From: Nocardioides sp. Kera G14
GTDB lineage: Bacteria; Actinomycetota; Actinomycetes; Propionibacteriales; Nocardioidaceae
NCBI RefSeq assembly: GCF_020715565.1
Contig: NZ_CP085839.1
Location: 2,914,001 to 2,978,000, forward strand
Reading direction: 5' to 3'
DNA: 64,000 nt
Positions 1 through 9,411 of the stretch are shown piece by piece. Position 1 is the stretch's first letter. Each line of letters opens with the position of its first letter. A model generated the notes under the pieces. The model saw only the letters and a list, made by a program, of their open reading frames with translations. It did no database searches and was not told the origin of the DNA. The position numbers and the translations under genes were made by a program.

Positions 1-594
1 ACCGTCGAGCACAGCGCCAACCCCTATCGGGGCAACAGCTTCCTCGCGCGCATCCACGGCGTCTCGGTCCTGTTGGTCGTGCCGCAGTTCGTGGTGTGGA
101 CCTTCTCGCTGGTGTGGCTCGAACAGGACCGGCACTGGTCCGCGGCGGCCGCGGGCACGCTCGTCGCCGTCGCCCAGGTGGCGGGCGCCTTCGGGCGGAT
201 CGCCGCCGGACAGCTCTCCGACATGGTCGGCAGCCGGATGCGTCCGCTGCTCTGGGTGGCGATCGGAGCGGGAGTGGTGATGGCGCTGCTCGGCCTCACG
301 GCGAAGGCCGACTGGTGGGTCGCCGTACCCCTCATGCTGGTGGCCACCGTGCTCACGGTGGCCGACAACGGACTGGCCTTCACTGCCGTGGCCGAGCGCG
401 CGGGACCCTTCTGGAGCGGGCGCGCGATGGGCGTGCAGAACACCGCCCAGTTCCTGACCAGCTCGCTCGTGCCGCCGCTGGGCGGCGCCCTCGTCGGAGC
501 GGTCGGCTTCCCATGGACCTTCACCCTCGCGGCGGCGTTCCCTCTCGTCGCGATCGGCCTGGTGCCACTGCGCCACGAACGTCCCGTGGGCTGA
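1..594 (+). CDS. MFS transporter, C-terminal part (5' end outside window)
   Basis: The frame is open from the first base of the window and ends at the TGA at 592-594, so the N-terminal half lies upstream. The visible 197 residues are hydrophobic and contain a cytoplasmic-loop motif typical of major facilitator proteins (GRIAAGQLSDMVGSRMR), followed by four or five probable membrane segments and a late GRAMGVQNTAQF stretch like the repeat of motif A in the second half of MFS proteins. It is therefore a membrane carrier, probably a proton-driven symporter or exporter. The substrate cannot be read from this part. It is followed 61 bases later by an unrelated small gene. Confidence 0.8.
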   Translation, partial: TVEHSANPYRGNSFLARIHGVSVLLVVPQFVVWTFSLVWLEQDRHWSAAAAGTLVAVAQVAGAFGRIAAGQLSDMVGSRMRPLLWVAIGAGVVMALLGLTAKADWWVAVPLMLVATVLTVADNGLAFTAVAERAGPFWSGRAMGVQNTAQFLTSSLVPPLGGALVGAVGFPWTFTLAAAFPLVAIGLVPLRHERPVG

Positions 595-655
595 CCACCG
601 GCTAACCACGCCTCACGTGGGTACGCCCTTCCGCAAGAAAGGGAAGGGATCTCTC

Positions 656-1075
656 ATGGACACCAGCACCATCATCTGGATCATCGTGGCCGTCATCATC
701 GTGGCGGTCCTCGTCGGCGTCCTCGTCGCACTGGCGCGCCGTCGCCGCGAACACAAGCTCGTCGAGCACGCCACCGAGCTCCGCACCGAGGCGGCGCAGC
801 GGGAGCAGGACCTGGACGAGCAGCGCCGCCAGGCCCAAGAGGCCGAGGCGAAGGCGCAGCTCGCCCGTGCCGAGGCCGAGCGTGCCGAGGAGCAGGCCCG
901 TCAGGCCCGAGACTCCTCGATGTTCGAGGAGGCCAAGCAGGAGGACACCTTCCGCGAGGCCGACAGGGTGGATCCGCGCACCGCACCTGACACGGGGAGG
1001 TTACTCGCCGGTAACTGGTGGGTAGGATCGCGCACATGCTGCAGGTCATCGCCATTGTGCTGTGTCTCGCCCTGA
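656..1075 (+). CDS. Small single-pass membrane protein with coiled-coil tail
   Basis: Starts at ATG 656 with a purine-rich ribosome site (AAAGGGAAGGGA) just upstream. The 139-residue product has one membrane helix near residues 6-28 (TIIWIIVAVIIVAVLVGVLVAL), a basic stop-transfer (RRRR), then an Ala/Glu/Gln/Arg-rich helix of about 65 residues that looks like a coiled coil. No enzyme motif is visible and I do not recognise a named family. The last ~25 residues (from about DTGRLL on) are compositionally unlike the rest: that frame runs through the operator and 40 bases into etfD. The original protein may have ended near residue 110 before losing its stop. Confidence 0.6.
   Translation: MDTSTIIWIIVAVIIVAVLVGVLVALARRRREHKLVEHATELRTEAAQREQDLDEQRRQAQEAEAKAQLARAEAERAEEQARQARDSSMFEEAKQEDTFREADRVDPRTAPDTGRLLAGNWWVGSRTCCRSSPLCCVSP
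1000..1015. promoter_or_regulatory. Candidate fatty-acid regulon operator upstream of etfD
   Basis: GTTAC-TCGCCG-GTAAC, a perfect 5-bp inverted repeat with a 6-base spacer, ending 20 bases before the etfD ATG. The same architecture occurs upstream of the enoyl-CoA hydratase (33216-33231) and, with one mismatch, the acyl-CoA dehydrogenase (29387-29402). Its size fits a TetR-family dimer. The regulator is not in the window. Confidence 0.6.
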
Positions 1076-4000
1076 CGGTCGTCGCGGTCGCGCTCACCGT
1101 CCGGGCCGTGCGCTCGATGCTCCAGGTGCTCGGCCTCGGCCAGCCCGCGGTGGGTCGGACGAACAACCCGGGCAGGCGTCTCGCGACGATGCTCAAGGAG
1201 ACCGTCCTCCACACCCGCATGCTGCAGTGGACATGGGTCGGCATCCTGCACTGGTTCGCCTTCGCGGCGTTCCTCTTCCTCAGCACGGCCGTCGCGTCGG
1301 CGTACTTCCAGCTCTTCTCGCCGGAGTTCGCGTGGCCGATCATCGGCAAGTGGTTCGTCTACGAGTGGCTGGGCGAGGGCCTCGGCCTGCTGGGCACGCT
1401 CGGCATCATCCCGCTCATCATCTACCGGCTCACGCACATGCCGAAGGACCAGGGCCGCACGACCCGCTTCTTCGGCTCGACCATGTGGCAGGCGTTCTTC
1501 GTCGAGGCGATGGTGCTCCTCGAGTCGTGCGCGATCCTGTTCATCCGCGGCGCGGAGTACAACTACACCAAGGCCAGCGAGCATGCGGAGCACGCGGACG
1601 CGTTCCACTTCCCGCTCGCGCAGTACTTCAGCCACCTGTTCCCCACGAGTCAGCACGGCAGCGAGCAGTGGATCTACGCCATCGCCGCGTTCAAGATCGC
1701 GTCGGCGATGATCTGGCTGATCGTCATCTCCACCAACCTCACGATGGGTGTCGCGTGGCACCGCTTCACCGCGTGGTTCAACATCTTCTACAAGCGTGAG
1801 TCGGTCGGCCGCGACACCGACGGCAAGACTCTCGCGCTCGGTGCACTGAAGCCGCTGATCTCCGACGGCAAGGTCATCACCCTGGATGATGTCGACGACC
1901 TCGACGAGGACGCCAAGCTCGGTGCCGGCTCGATCCAGGACTTCTCCTGGAAGGGCATCCTCGACTTCACGACCTGCACCGAGTGTGGGCGTTGCCAGTC
2001 GCAGTGCCCGGCCTGGAACACCGAGAAGCCACTCTCCCCGAAGCTCCTCGTGATGGGCCTGCGCGAGCACGCCTACGCCGCGGCGCCCTACATGCTCGCC
2101 GACGGTGAAGCGCCAGAGGGCGACGTACTCACCAAGCCGCTCATCGGCAAGACCGACAAGCCTGCCGAGTCCGGCGCCTCGACCGAGGTGCTCGACTGGT
2201 TCTACAACCCCGAAGACGGCGGGTTCGTCATCGACGAGGACGTGCTGTGGTCCTGCACGTCCTGTGGCGCCTGCGTGCAGCAGTGCCCGGTCGACATCGA
2301 GCACGTCGACCACATCGTCGACATGCGCCGCTACCAGGTGCTCGTCGAGTCGAACTTCCCGTCCGAGCTCAACGGCCTCTTCAAGGGCCTGGAGAACAAG
2401 GGCAACCCGTGGAACATGTCCTCCACGGCCCGGATGGACTGGGCCAAGGGGTTGGACTTCGACGTCAAGGTCGTCGGCGAGGACATCGAGTCGTTGGACG
2501 AGGTCGACTGGCTCTTCTGGGTCGGCTGCGCCGGCGCCTATGAGGACCGCGCGAAGAAGACCACGCGTGCTGTCGCCGAGCTGCTCGACATCGCCGGCAT
2601 CTCCTTCGGCGTGCTCGGCAACGGCGAGACCTGCAGCGGTGACTCCGCCCGTCGGGCCGGCAACGAGTTCCTCTTCCAAGGGCTTGCCCAGCAGAACGTC
2701 GAGACGTTCAAGGAGTTCAAGGTCAAGAAGGCCGTCACCACCTGTGCTCACTGCTTCAACACGCTGAAGAACGAGTACAAGGAGTTCGGCATCGAGCTCG
2801 AGGTGGTGCACCACACGCAGCTGCTCAACAAGCTCGTGCGCGAGGGCCGCCTCACTCCCGTGAACGACGGCGCCGGCGCCCACAAGCGCTCCATCACGTA
2901 CCACGACCCCTGCTACATCGGTCGCCACAACGGCGTCTACACCCCGCCGCGGGAGCTGCTCCAGGTGCTCCCCGGTGCGGAGTACGTCGAGATGCCCCGC
3001 AACTCCGAGAAGTCCTTCTGCTGTGGCGCCGGTGGTGCCCGGATGTGGATGGAGGAGAAGCTCGGCTCCCGGATCAACCAGAACCGCACCGACGAGGCCG
3101 TCGCCACCGGCGCCGACCAGATCGCCGTCGGCTGCCCGTTCTGCCGCGTCATGCTCTCCGACGGGCTTACGGCGGCGCAGGCCGCCGGCTCGGCCCGCGA
3201 GGAGGTCGAGGTCCTCGACGTCGCGCAGATGCTGCTCGCCTCGGTGAAGGGTGAGCAGGCCACCAAGCTCGCTCCCGGTGCGGGTGCGGCCAACGCCGCC
3301 GCCGTCGCGACGGCCGCTGAGCCGTCTGCAGGTGACGTGACGGCCCAGGGCGACACCGTCGTCGACACCGAGGACGTCGGTCCGGCGGCCAAGGCCTCCG
3401 GCGGCTCCTCTACGTCCGGCTCCGCCGGCAGTCTGTTCGACACTCCGGCGTCCACCGAGGAGAAGGCGCCCGACGACGCCTCGTCCCTCTTCGACACCCC
3501 GGCTCCGTCCGAGCCTGCTTCCGGCGGTACGTCGGGCGGCTCACTCTTCGACACCCCGGCTCCGTCCGAGCCGGAGGCGAAGGCTGCTCCGGCCGAGGCC
3601 CCGAAGCAGGACGGCGACCTGGGCTCCGGCGGCTCACTCTTCGACGTCGGTGGCGAGGCTGAGGCGCCTGCGGCGTCCGAAGCCAAGGCCGCTCCCGCCG
3701 AGGCCGCCCCGCCTGCGACCGAGAAGCCTGACCTCGGCTCGGGGGGCTCGCTCTTCGACATCCCCGCGGGTGAAGCGCCCGCCACTCCGGCCGAGCCAGC
3801 TGCTCAGGCTGCACCCGAGGCCAAGGCTGCTCCTGCAGAGCCGGCCGCTCCGGCTGCCCCGGCGGAGCCAGCCGTCGACCTGAACGCCGGCGGCTCGCTC
3901 TTCGACATCCCGGCCACGCCGGCGCCTGAGGCTGCTCCTGCGGCCGAGGCTTCCACCGCTGCTGCTCCAGCCGCCGCGAAACCCGCCGGGGCGTCCGTTC

Positions 4001-4944
4001 CTGCGGACTCCGAGGCCGACACGCCGGCAGCGTCGGCGAGTCCCGCGGAGGAGGCGCAGGTTGCGCCAAACGAGGCAGTCACGCCGGAGGCTCCCGCCGC
4101 GCCCGCGCCCGCGGCCGCTCCGTCGGGCACCGCGTCGGAGCCGCGCACGGACGTCAACATCGACGAGGTCTCCAGCCTGTTCGACATCGAAGCTCCGTCG
4201 GGCTCCGTTTCTGTCGCGGCCGGAACGGTCGCACCGGCGGCGGCCGCTGGCGCAGCTCCCCCGGCGACGGCTGACTCGTCCGGTGGCGACACGCCTGTGG
4301 CGACCGAAGCCGCGGACGTCTCCGAGGTGCCTGCGACCGAGGCCACCACCCCGGCGGCGCCCGAGGCACCGACGGTCGACACGGTCGTCGAGGACGCTGA
4401 CACGTCCACCGGCACGACGTCGCCGGTCGCCACCGAGACGGCCGTCGTCTCGGAGGCCCCGGCCACCGAGGCGACGGTGCCGCAGGCTCCGGCCGCGCCG
4501 GTCTCGGCCGCTCCGGCCGGTCCGTCGTCCGGTACGGCCTCCGTGCCGCACAGCGACGTGAAGATCGACGAGGTCTCCAGCCTCTTCGACATCCCCGCCC
4601 CCGAGGGTGCGGTCAGTGTCGAGCCCGGCTCGGCCCCCGCGGCCGTCACGTCACCCGCTCAGGCAGCGCCCGCTGAGACTGCTCAGGCCGCGGCACAGCC
4701 GGCCGCGACCGAGGCCGCCGGGGTGGCCGAGGCTCCGGCGACGGAGGCCACGCCGACTGCCGAGCCGGAGGCTGGCGTGTCGGAGGCGGACGCCGAGCCT
4801 GCTGAGTCCGACGAGGCACCCGCCGCCCCGGTTCCGTCGACGCCGTCGACGCCGTCGGTGACGATCGGTGAGTCCTCGGGCGCCACGCACGAGCCCCGCA
4901 CGGACGTCGACATCCACGGCGCCGAGAGCCTCTTCGACCTCTAG
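1036..4944 (+). CDS. etfD: EtfD-type membrane Fe-S oxidoreductase for ETF (beta-oxidation) with SLFD-repeat tail
   Basis: Likely takes electrons from reduced electron transfer flavoprotein and passes them to the quinone pool, the role shown for mycobacterial EtfD (Rv0338c). About five membrane helices lie in residues 1-245. Two 4Fe-4S motifs follow, C-TEC-GRC-QSQCP near residue 314 and C-TSC-GAC-VQQCP near 407. Then come two cysteine-rich CCG-type domains (HDPCYIGRHN near 630, CCGAGGARM near 662, VGCPFC near 700). From about residue 755 to the end at 1302 the chain is Ala/Pro/Glu-rich and probably disordered, with nine SLFD motifs; the protein ends ESLFDL. I chose ATG 1036 over GTG 1018 because the operator at 1000-1015 and the hydrophobic N-terminus fit it. 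The tail is much longer than I expect for the family. Confidence 0.88.
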   Translation: MLQVIAIVLCLALTVVAVALTVRAVRSMLQVLGLGQPAVGRTNNPGRRLATMLKETVLHTRMLQWTWVGILHWFAFAAFLFLSTAVASAYFQLFSPEFAWPIIGKWFVYEWLGEGLGLLGTLGIIPLIIYRLTHMPKDQGRTTRFFGSTMWQAFFVEAMVLLESCAILFIRGAEYNYTKASEHAEHADAFHFPLAQYFSHLFPTSQHGSEQWIYAIAAFKIASAMIWLIVISTNLTMGVAWHRFTAWFNIFYKRESVGRDTDGKTLALGALKPLISDGKVITLDDVDDLDEDAKLGAGSIQDFSWKGILDFTTCTECGRCQSQCPAWNTEKPLSPKLLVMGLREHAYAAAPYMLADGEAPEGDVLTKPLIGKTDKPAESGASTEVLDWFYNPEDGGFVIDEDVLWSCTSCGACVQQCPVDIEHVDHIVDMRRYQVLVESNFPSELNGLFKGLENKGNPWNMSSTARMDWAKGLDFDVKVVGEDIESLDEVDWLFWVGCAGAYEDRAKKTTRAVAELLDIAGISFGVLGNGETCSGDSARRAGNEFLFQGLAQQNVETFKEFKVKKAVTTCAHCFNTLKNEYKEFGIELEVVHHTQLLNKLVREGRLTPVNDGAGAHKRSITYHDPCYIGRHNGVYTPPRELLQVLPGAEYVEMPRNSEKSFCCGAGGARMWMEEKLGSRINQNRTDEAVATGADQIAVGCPFCRVMLSDGLTAAQAAGSAREEVEVLDVAQMLLASVKGEQATKLAPGAGAANAAAVATAAEPSAGDVTAQGDTVVDTEDVGPAAKASGGSSTSGSAGSLFDTPASTEEKAPDDASSLFDTPAPSEPASGGTSGGSLFDTPAPSEPEAKAAPAEAPKQDGDLGSGGSLFDVGGEAEAPAASEAKAAPAEAAPPATEKPDLGSGGSLFDIPAGEAPATPAEPAAQAAPEAKAAPAEPAAPAAPAEPAVDLNAGGSLFDIPATPAPEAAPAAEASTAAAPAAAKPAGASVPADSEADTPAASASPAEEAQVAPNEAVTPEAPAAPAPAAAPSGTASEPRTDVNIDEVSSLFDIEAPSGSVSVAAGTVAPAAAAGAAPPATADSSGGDTPVATEAADVSEVPATEATTPAAPEAPTVDTVVEDADTSTGTTSPVATETAVVSEAPATEATVPQAPAAPVSAAPAGPSSGTASVPHSDVKIDEVSSLFDIPAPEGAVSVEPGSAPAAVTSPAQAAPAETAQAAAQPAATEAAGVAEAPATEATPTAEPEAGVSEADAEPAESDEAPAAPVPSTPSTPSVTIGESSGATHEPRTDVDIHGAESLFDL
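3430..4941 (+). repeat. Nine in-frame SLFD motifs in the EtfD tail
   Basis: Coding repeat. The motif [GAS]-S-L-F-D-[TIVL] occurs nine times between residue 799 and the C-terminus, separated by 20-110 residues of Ala/Pro/Glu linker. The last three copies have a longer shared lead-in (P-R/H-T/S-D-V-x-I-x-x-x-x-SLFD). The regular retention of one short hydrophobic/acidic motif in otherwise variable linker suggests a binding peptide. Confidence 0.8.
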
Positions 4945-4961
4945 GCAGAAGCACCACCGAT

Positions 4962-5003
4962 AGTGCGGTGGATTCGGGTCACCTGATCCGGATCCACCGC
5001 ACT
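4962..5003 (+). terminator. Strong hairpin after etfD, probably a bidirectional terminator
   Basis: AGTGCGGTGGAT (4962-4973) pairs perfectly with ATCCACCGCACT (4992-5003). The stem extends inward by three more G-C pairs after one wobble. It lies 17 bases past the etfD stop, between convergent genes. There is no long T run, as is common in high-GC genomes. Confidence 0.7.
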
Positions 5004-5020
5004 GTTCGTTGTGCACGCGA

Positions 5021-5139
5021 CACTGACGCATGGGTCAGAACCATGACCCACTGCGTTGTCGGTCTGGGGACCGACCCTCGGCCCCGGAACCTCCTTGGGT
5101 CGCAGCACTGACTCATCGGTCACAACCTCGACCGACTGC
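5021..5139. repeat. Two imperfect 34-bp direct repeats in the etfD-MFS gap
   Basis: Copies at 5021-5054 and 5106-5139 match at 28 of 34 positions (both begin CACTGA and end ACTGC). The first also contains the inverted repeat TGGGTCA-GAACCA-TGACCCA. The surrounding 4945-5223 gap holds no credible gene; apart from the hairpin just upstream, the rest is GC-rich, with small stem-loops only. Confidence 0.55.
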
Positions 5140-5223
5140 CGAGCCGAGTGGGTAGCGCTCGCGACCGATGCCGTAGTGCTCCCGTAACCTGACCCGCGCC
5201 CAGTCGGCACCTCGGGCGTCGCC

Positions 5224-6627
5224 TCAGGCGGCGAGGGTCTCGTCCATGTCCTCCAGCTCACGACCCTTCGTCTCACGCACGAAGCGGTAGACGAAGACCA
5301 GGGAGAGGACGGCGAAGCCGGTGTAGAGCCAGTAGGGCAACTGGAGCGACGCGTCCGACAGCCCCGGGAACGAGACCGTCACGCCCCAGTTGGCGATCCA
5401 CTGGACGCCCGCGGCCAAGGCGAGCGCGGCGGCGCGGTAACGGTTCGGGAAGAGCTCGCCGAGCAGGACCCAGACGATCGGGCCCCACGACATTCCGAAG
5501 GCCACGACGAAGACGTTCGCGGAGACGAGTGCGACCACACCCGCGGTGTCGCTGAGTGCAGGGGCGCCGGAGGAGTCGATGGTCGCCGTACCGAACGTAG
5601 CGGCCAGAACCGCGAGGGAGACGGCCATGCCGGCGGAGCCGATGAGCAGCAGCGGGCGGCGGCCGAAGCGGTCGACGAGCGCGATGGCGATGAACGTGGT
5701 GACGATGTTGGTGACCGACGTGATCATGGAGATGAGGAACGAGTCCGACTCCGAGAAGCCGGCGGCCTGCCACAGCGAGTTGGAGTAGTAGAAGATCACG
5801 TTGATCCCGACGAACTGCTGGAAGATCGACAGCGCCAGGCCGACCCAGACGATCGGGTGGACCTTGCCGGCCTTGTTGAGCAGGTCACGCCACGACGGCG
5901 GCGTCTCGCGTGCGACGGACTTCTCGATGCGCGCGACACTGATGTCGACCGAGGCGGTGCCGAAGAGCCGTGCGATCACCCGTCGCGCCGTGCTGACGTC
6001 GCCGTTGGCGATCAGGAAACGCGGAGACTCCGGGATCGTGAACGAGAGCACGCCGTAGACCACCGCCGGCACGGCCATCACGAGGAACATCCAGCGCCAC
6101 GCGTCCATGCCCAGCGCGAGGTCGGCATCCGCGCCGCCGGCGATCTGCTGGATCAGGTAGTTGACCAGCTGCGAGAGGAAGATGCCGAGGACGATCGCCA
6201 GTTGCTGCAGCGACGCGAGCCGGCCGCGGATGCCGGCAGGGGCGACTTCGGCGATGTACGCCGGCGCGATGACCGACGCCATCCCGACGCCCACACCACC
6301 GACGAGTCGGAAGACGATCAGGAGCCAGAGGCTCGGCGCAGCGGCCGCGCCGATCGCGCTGATCAGGAAGGCGACGGCGGCGATCTTCATGACGAAGATG
6401 CGGCCGAAGCGGTCGGCCGCCCGGCCGGCGTACATGGCGCCGGCGGCGGCACCCAACAGGGCTGAGGCGACGGCGAACCCGGAAGTGTAACCGTGAATGT
6501 CGAAGCGGCTGTCGATGGCGTCGACCGCACCGTTGATCACCGCGGAGTCGTACCCGAAGAGGAGCCCGCCCAAGGCGGCGACGGAGGCGATCCGTACGAC
6601 GCCATGCCCTGATTCAGTTTGAGTCAT
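5224..6627 (-). CDS. Sugar-porter family MFS transporter
   Basis: A 467-residue, 12-helix carrier of the major facilitator sugar porter family. Visible hallmarks are GGLLFGYDSAVINGA in helix 1, the loop AGRAADRFGR, PAYIAEVAPAGIRGR in helix 4, the central PESPRFLI motif, and VDRFGRRPLLLIGSAGM in the second half. It probably imports a monosaccharide with protons; the exact sugar is unknown. I chose ATG 6627 (MTQTESG) over the TTG at 6660, since the helix-1 region then starts after a normal short N-terminus. It lies 29 bases behind the siderophore-interacting protein gene on the same strand and may be read from the iron operon, which would be an odd partnership. It may instead have its own promoter in the short gap. 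Confidence 0.85.
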   Translation of the reverse strand: MTQTESGHGVVRIASVAALGGLLFGYDSAVINGAVDAIDSRFDIHGYTSGFAVASALLGAAAGAMYAGRAADRFGRIFVMKIAAVAFLISAIGAAAAPSLWLLIVFRLVGGVGVGMASVIAPAYIAEVAPAGIRGRLASLQQLAIVLGIFLSQLVNYLIQQIAGGADADLALGMDAWRWMFLVMAVPAVVYGVLSFTIPESPRFLIANGDVSTARRVIARLFGTASVDISVARIEKSVARETPPSWRDLLNKAGKVHPIVWVGLALSIFQQFVGINVIFYYSNSLWQAAGFSESDSFLISMITSVTNIVTTFIAIALVDRFGRRPLLLIGSAGMAVSLAVLAATFGTATIDSSGAPALSDTAGVVALVSANVFVVAFGMSWGPIVWVLLGELFPNRYRAAALALAAGVQWIANWGVTVSFPGLSDASLQLPYWLYTGFAVLSLVFVYRFVRETKGRELEDMDETLAA

Positions 6628-6656
6628 GAATCGAGTGTTCCCGCGCGGTGGATCAT

Positions 6657-7543
6657 TCAACCCCTCATCGCGACGCCCTCACGCCAATAGCCCATGAACG
6701 CAACCTGCGCACGGGGCAGGCCGAGCTCACCGACGAGATGCCGACGGAGCCGCGCGACGAGCGAGGACTCCCCCGCGATCCAGGCATAGCGATCGTCGAC
6801 GGGCTCCGAGACAAGCTCCTCCCCCGACGATGAGTGGACCGGCGTCTCCCAGAGATCGGGATCGACCTCGAGCCCGACGACCTCCTCAGGGGTGGCCGCG
6901 AAACCGAGATGGGCGCCGACGGCCTCGACCACCAGCTCGCCGATCGGCGCACCGTTGCGCGGCAGCCACGTGACCTCGACCTCCGGCACGCGCGGCAGCT
7001 CCACGCAGTCACCGTCCAACGGCACTTCGATGAAGACAGAGCCGGCCATACCCGCCGGCAGCTCACGCAGGATCTGGACGATGGCGGGCAGCGCGGTCTC
7101 ATCGCCGATCAACAGCACCCGGGTGGCGCCCCCCGGGGCGAACTCGATCCCACCCATCGGCGTGCCTCGCCGCGGTACGACGGCGAGCAGCTCGTCCCCG
7201 GCCTCGGCGGCAAGGGCCCAGCCGGAGCCGGGGCCATGGGCGCCGGGATGCAGCACGAAGTCGACGACGATCCGGGTCTCCTCGTCCGAGCCCAGGACAT
7301 CGGCGATCGTGTACGTGCGGACCCATCCGCGGGTCTCCTCCGGCAGCGCGGTGAAGTCCGTCCACCATGACTCCGGACGCAGCTCCGGCAGGCCGGCGGG
7401 CCCCGGGAAGAGCAGCTTGATCCGCTGGTCGAAGAGCGGTCCGTCGACACCGAAGTCGGCCAACTCCGGACCGCCCAGCACGATCCGAGCGAAGGACGGT
7501 GAGGGCCGGGTGATCTCGGTGACGGCGAGTCGGGTGAGCAGCA

Positions 7544-7544
<1 letters not shown>
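6657..7544 (-). CDS. Siderophore-interacting FAD-binding reductase (SIP family)
   Basis: Likely a cytoplasmic flavin reductase that frees iron from imported ferric siderophores (ViuB/YqjH type). The 295-residue protein has the FAD-binding RTYTIAD motif near residue 80, GDETALPAI in the NAD(P)H/FAD domain, and the family C-terminal WIAGESS and GYWREG segments. The ATG at 7544 is set by an AGGAGAA ribosome site and overlaps the stop of the ATPase gene (TGATG), so the two are translationally coupled. The position at the end of the uptake operon supports the role. Confidence 0.9.
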
Positions 7545-8373
<829 letters not shown>

Positions 8374-8377
<4 letters not shown>

Positions 8378-9411
8378 GCGGATCTCCTTCCGGTGCGGCC
8401 GCTCGCGAGCAGCCAAAGCAGGAACGGCGCGCCGAACGCGCCGGTGACGACGCCGACAGGCAGGTTCACGTCCGGGATTCCGTACGCCGCCAGATAGTCG
8501 GCCCCGACCACGACCGTGGCGCCCACGAGGGCCGCGCCGAGCAGCGTCGAGCGACCTCCGTTGAGCGTGCGTGCGATCGGGCCGGCGGCGAAGGCGACGA
8601 ATGCGACCGGGCCGGCCGCGGCGACTCCGAGTGCCGTGAGCAGCACCGCGGCGAGCAGCAGTCCGTCGGCGTAGGCCACACTGACGCCGAGCCCCGAGGC
8701 CACGTCGCGGCCGAGCTCGAGGGAGCGCTGTGCCTGCGCGGCCCACGCGACGAGCGGCAGCAGGACGACGAGGAAGAGCGTGAGGCTCCGGATCGCGGGC
8801 CAGTCGGCGGCGTTGAGGCTGCCGGTCAGCCAGCGCAGCGCGAGCTGGGCGTCGTACTCGTCGGCACGGGTGAAGAGATACTCGATCACCGCCATGAGCG
8901 CGGCGGCGGCGGTGACGCCGACGAGCACGAGACGGTAGGTGGCGTCCGGTCCGGCGACGAGCCGGATCGCCGCCGCGGTGAGCACTGCTCCGATCACCGC
9001 GGCGATCGACAGCGACGTGCCCGAGAGGTCGAGGACGACGATCGCAAAGACGGCCGACGCGCTCGCGCCCATGCTCACGCCGACCATGTCGGGGCTGGCG
9101 AGCGGGTTGCGCAGGGTGCTCTGGAAGATCTCACCCGCGGTGCCGAACGCGACGCCGACGAGCAGACCCATGACCGCCCGCGGCAGCTTCGACTCCTTGA
9201 GGATGAAGGTCGCGCCGGGGATGTCCTTGCCGCCGAGGATCCGGAGGAAGTCGGGGAAGGTGATCGTGTAGTCGCCACCGAGGACGCGGGCGAAGAAGAC
9301 CGCGACCAGCACGACGACGAGTCCGCCGACGACGAGGGCGAGCCGGCGCTGCGGGACTCTCCGCGCACGTCGTACGACGTCGACCGGCCGGGGCGCCTCG
9401 AGCGCGGTCAC
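8374..9411 (-). CDS. Iron-siderophore ABC transporter permease (FepG/FecD type)
   Basis: A 345-residue integral membrane protein of the FecCD family with 8-10 predicted helices. Family landmarks include NPLASPDMVGVSMGAS in the first half, RWLTGSLNAADW, and the cytoplasmic coupling region GPVAFVAFAAGPIARTL. It forms the channel with the neighbouring permease. GTG start at 9411; its GTGA overlaps the stop of the upstream permease, and its own stop overlaps the ATPase start. Confidence 0.92.

Noticed and set aside
901..2928. Long minus-strand open frames opposite etfD (up to 675 codons)
   Set aside because: High-GC third-position bias creates long antisense frames. The plus strand has the Fe-S cysteine motifs and the operator, and the antisense products are low-complexity.
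3410..4649. Several Arg/Ser-rich frames over the etfD tail
   Set aside because: They are shadows of the Ala/Pro/Glu codons; no starts with ribosome sites and no recognisable domain.
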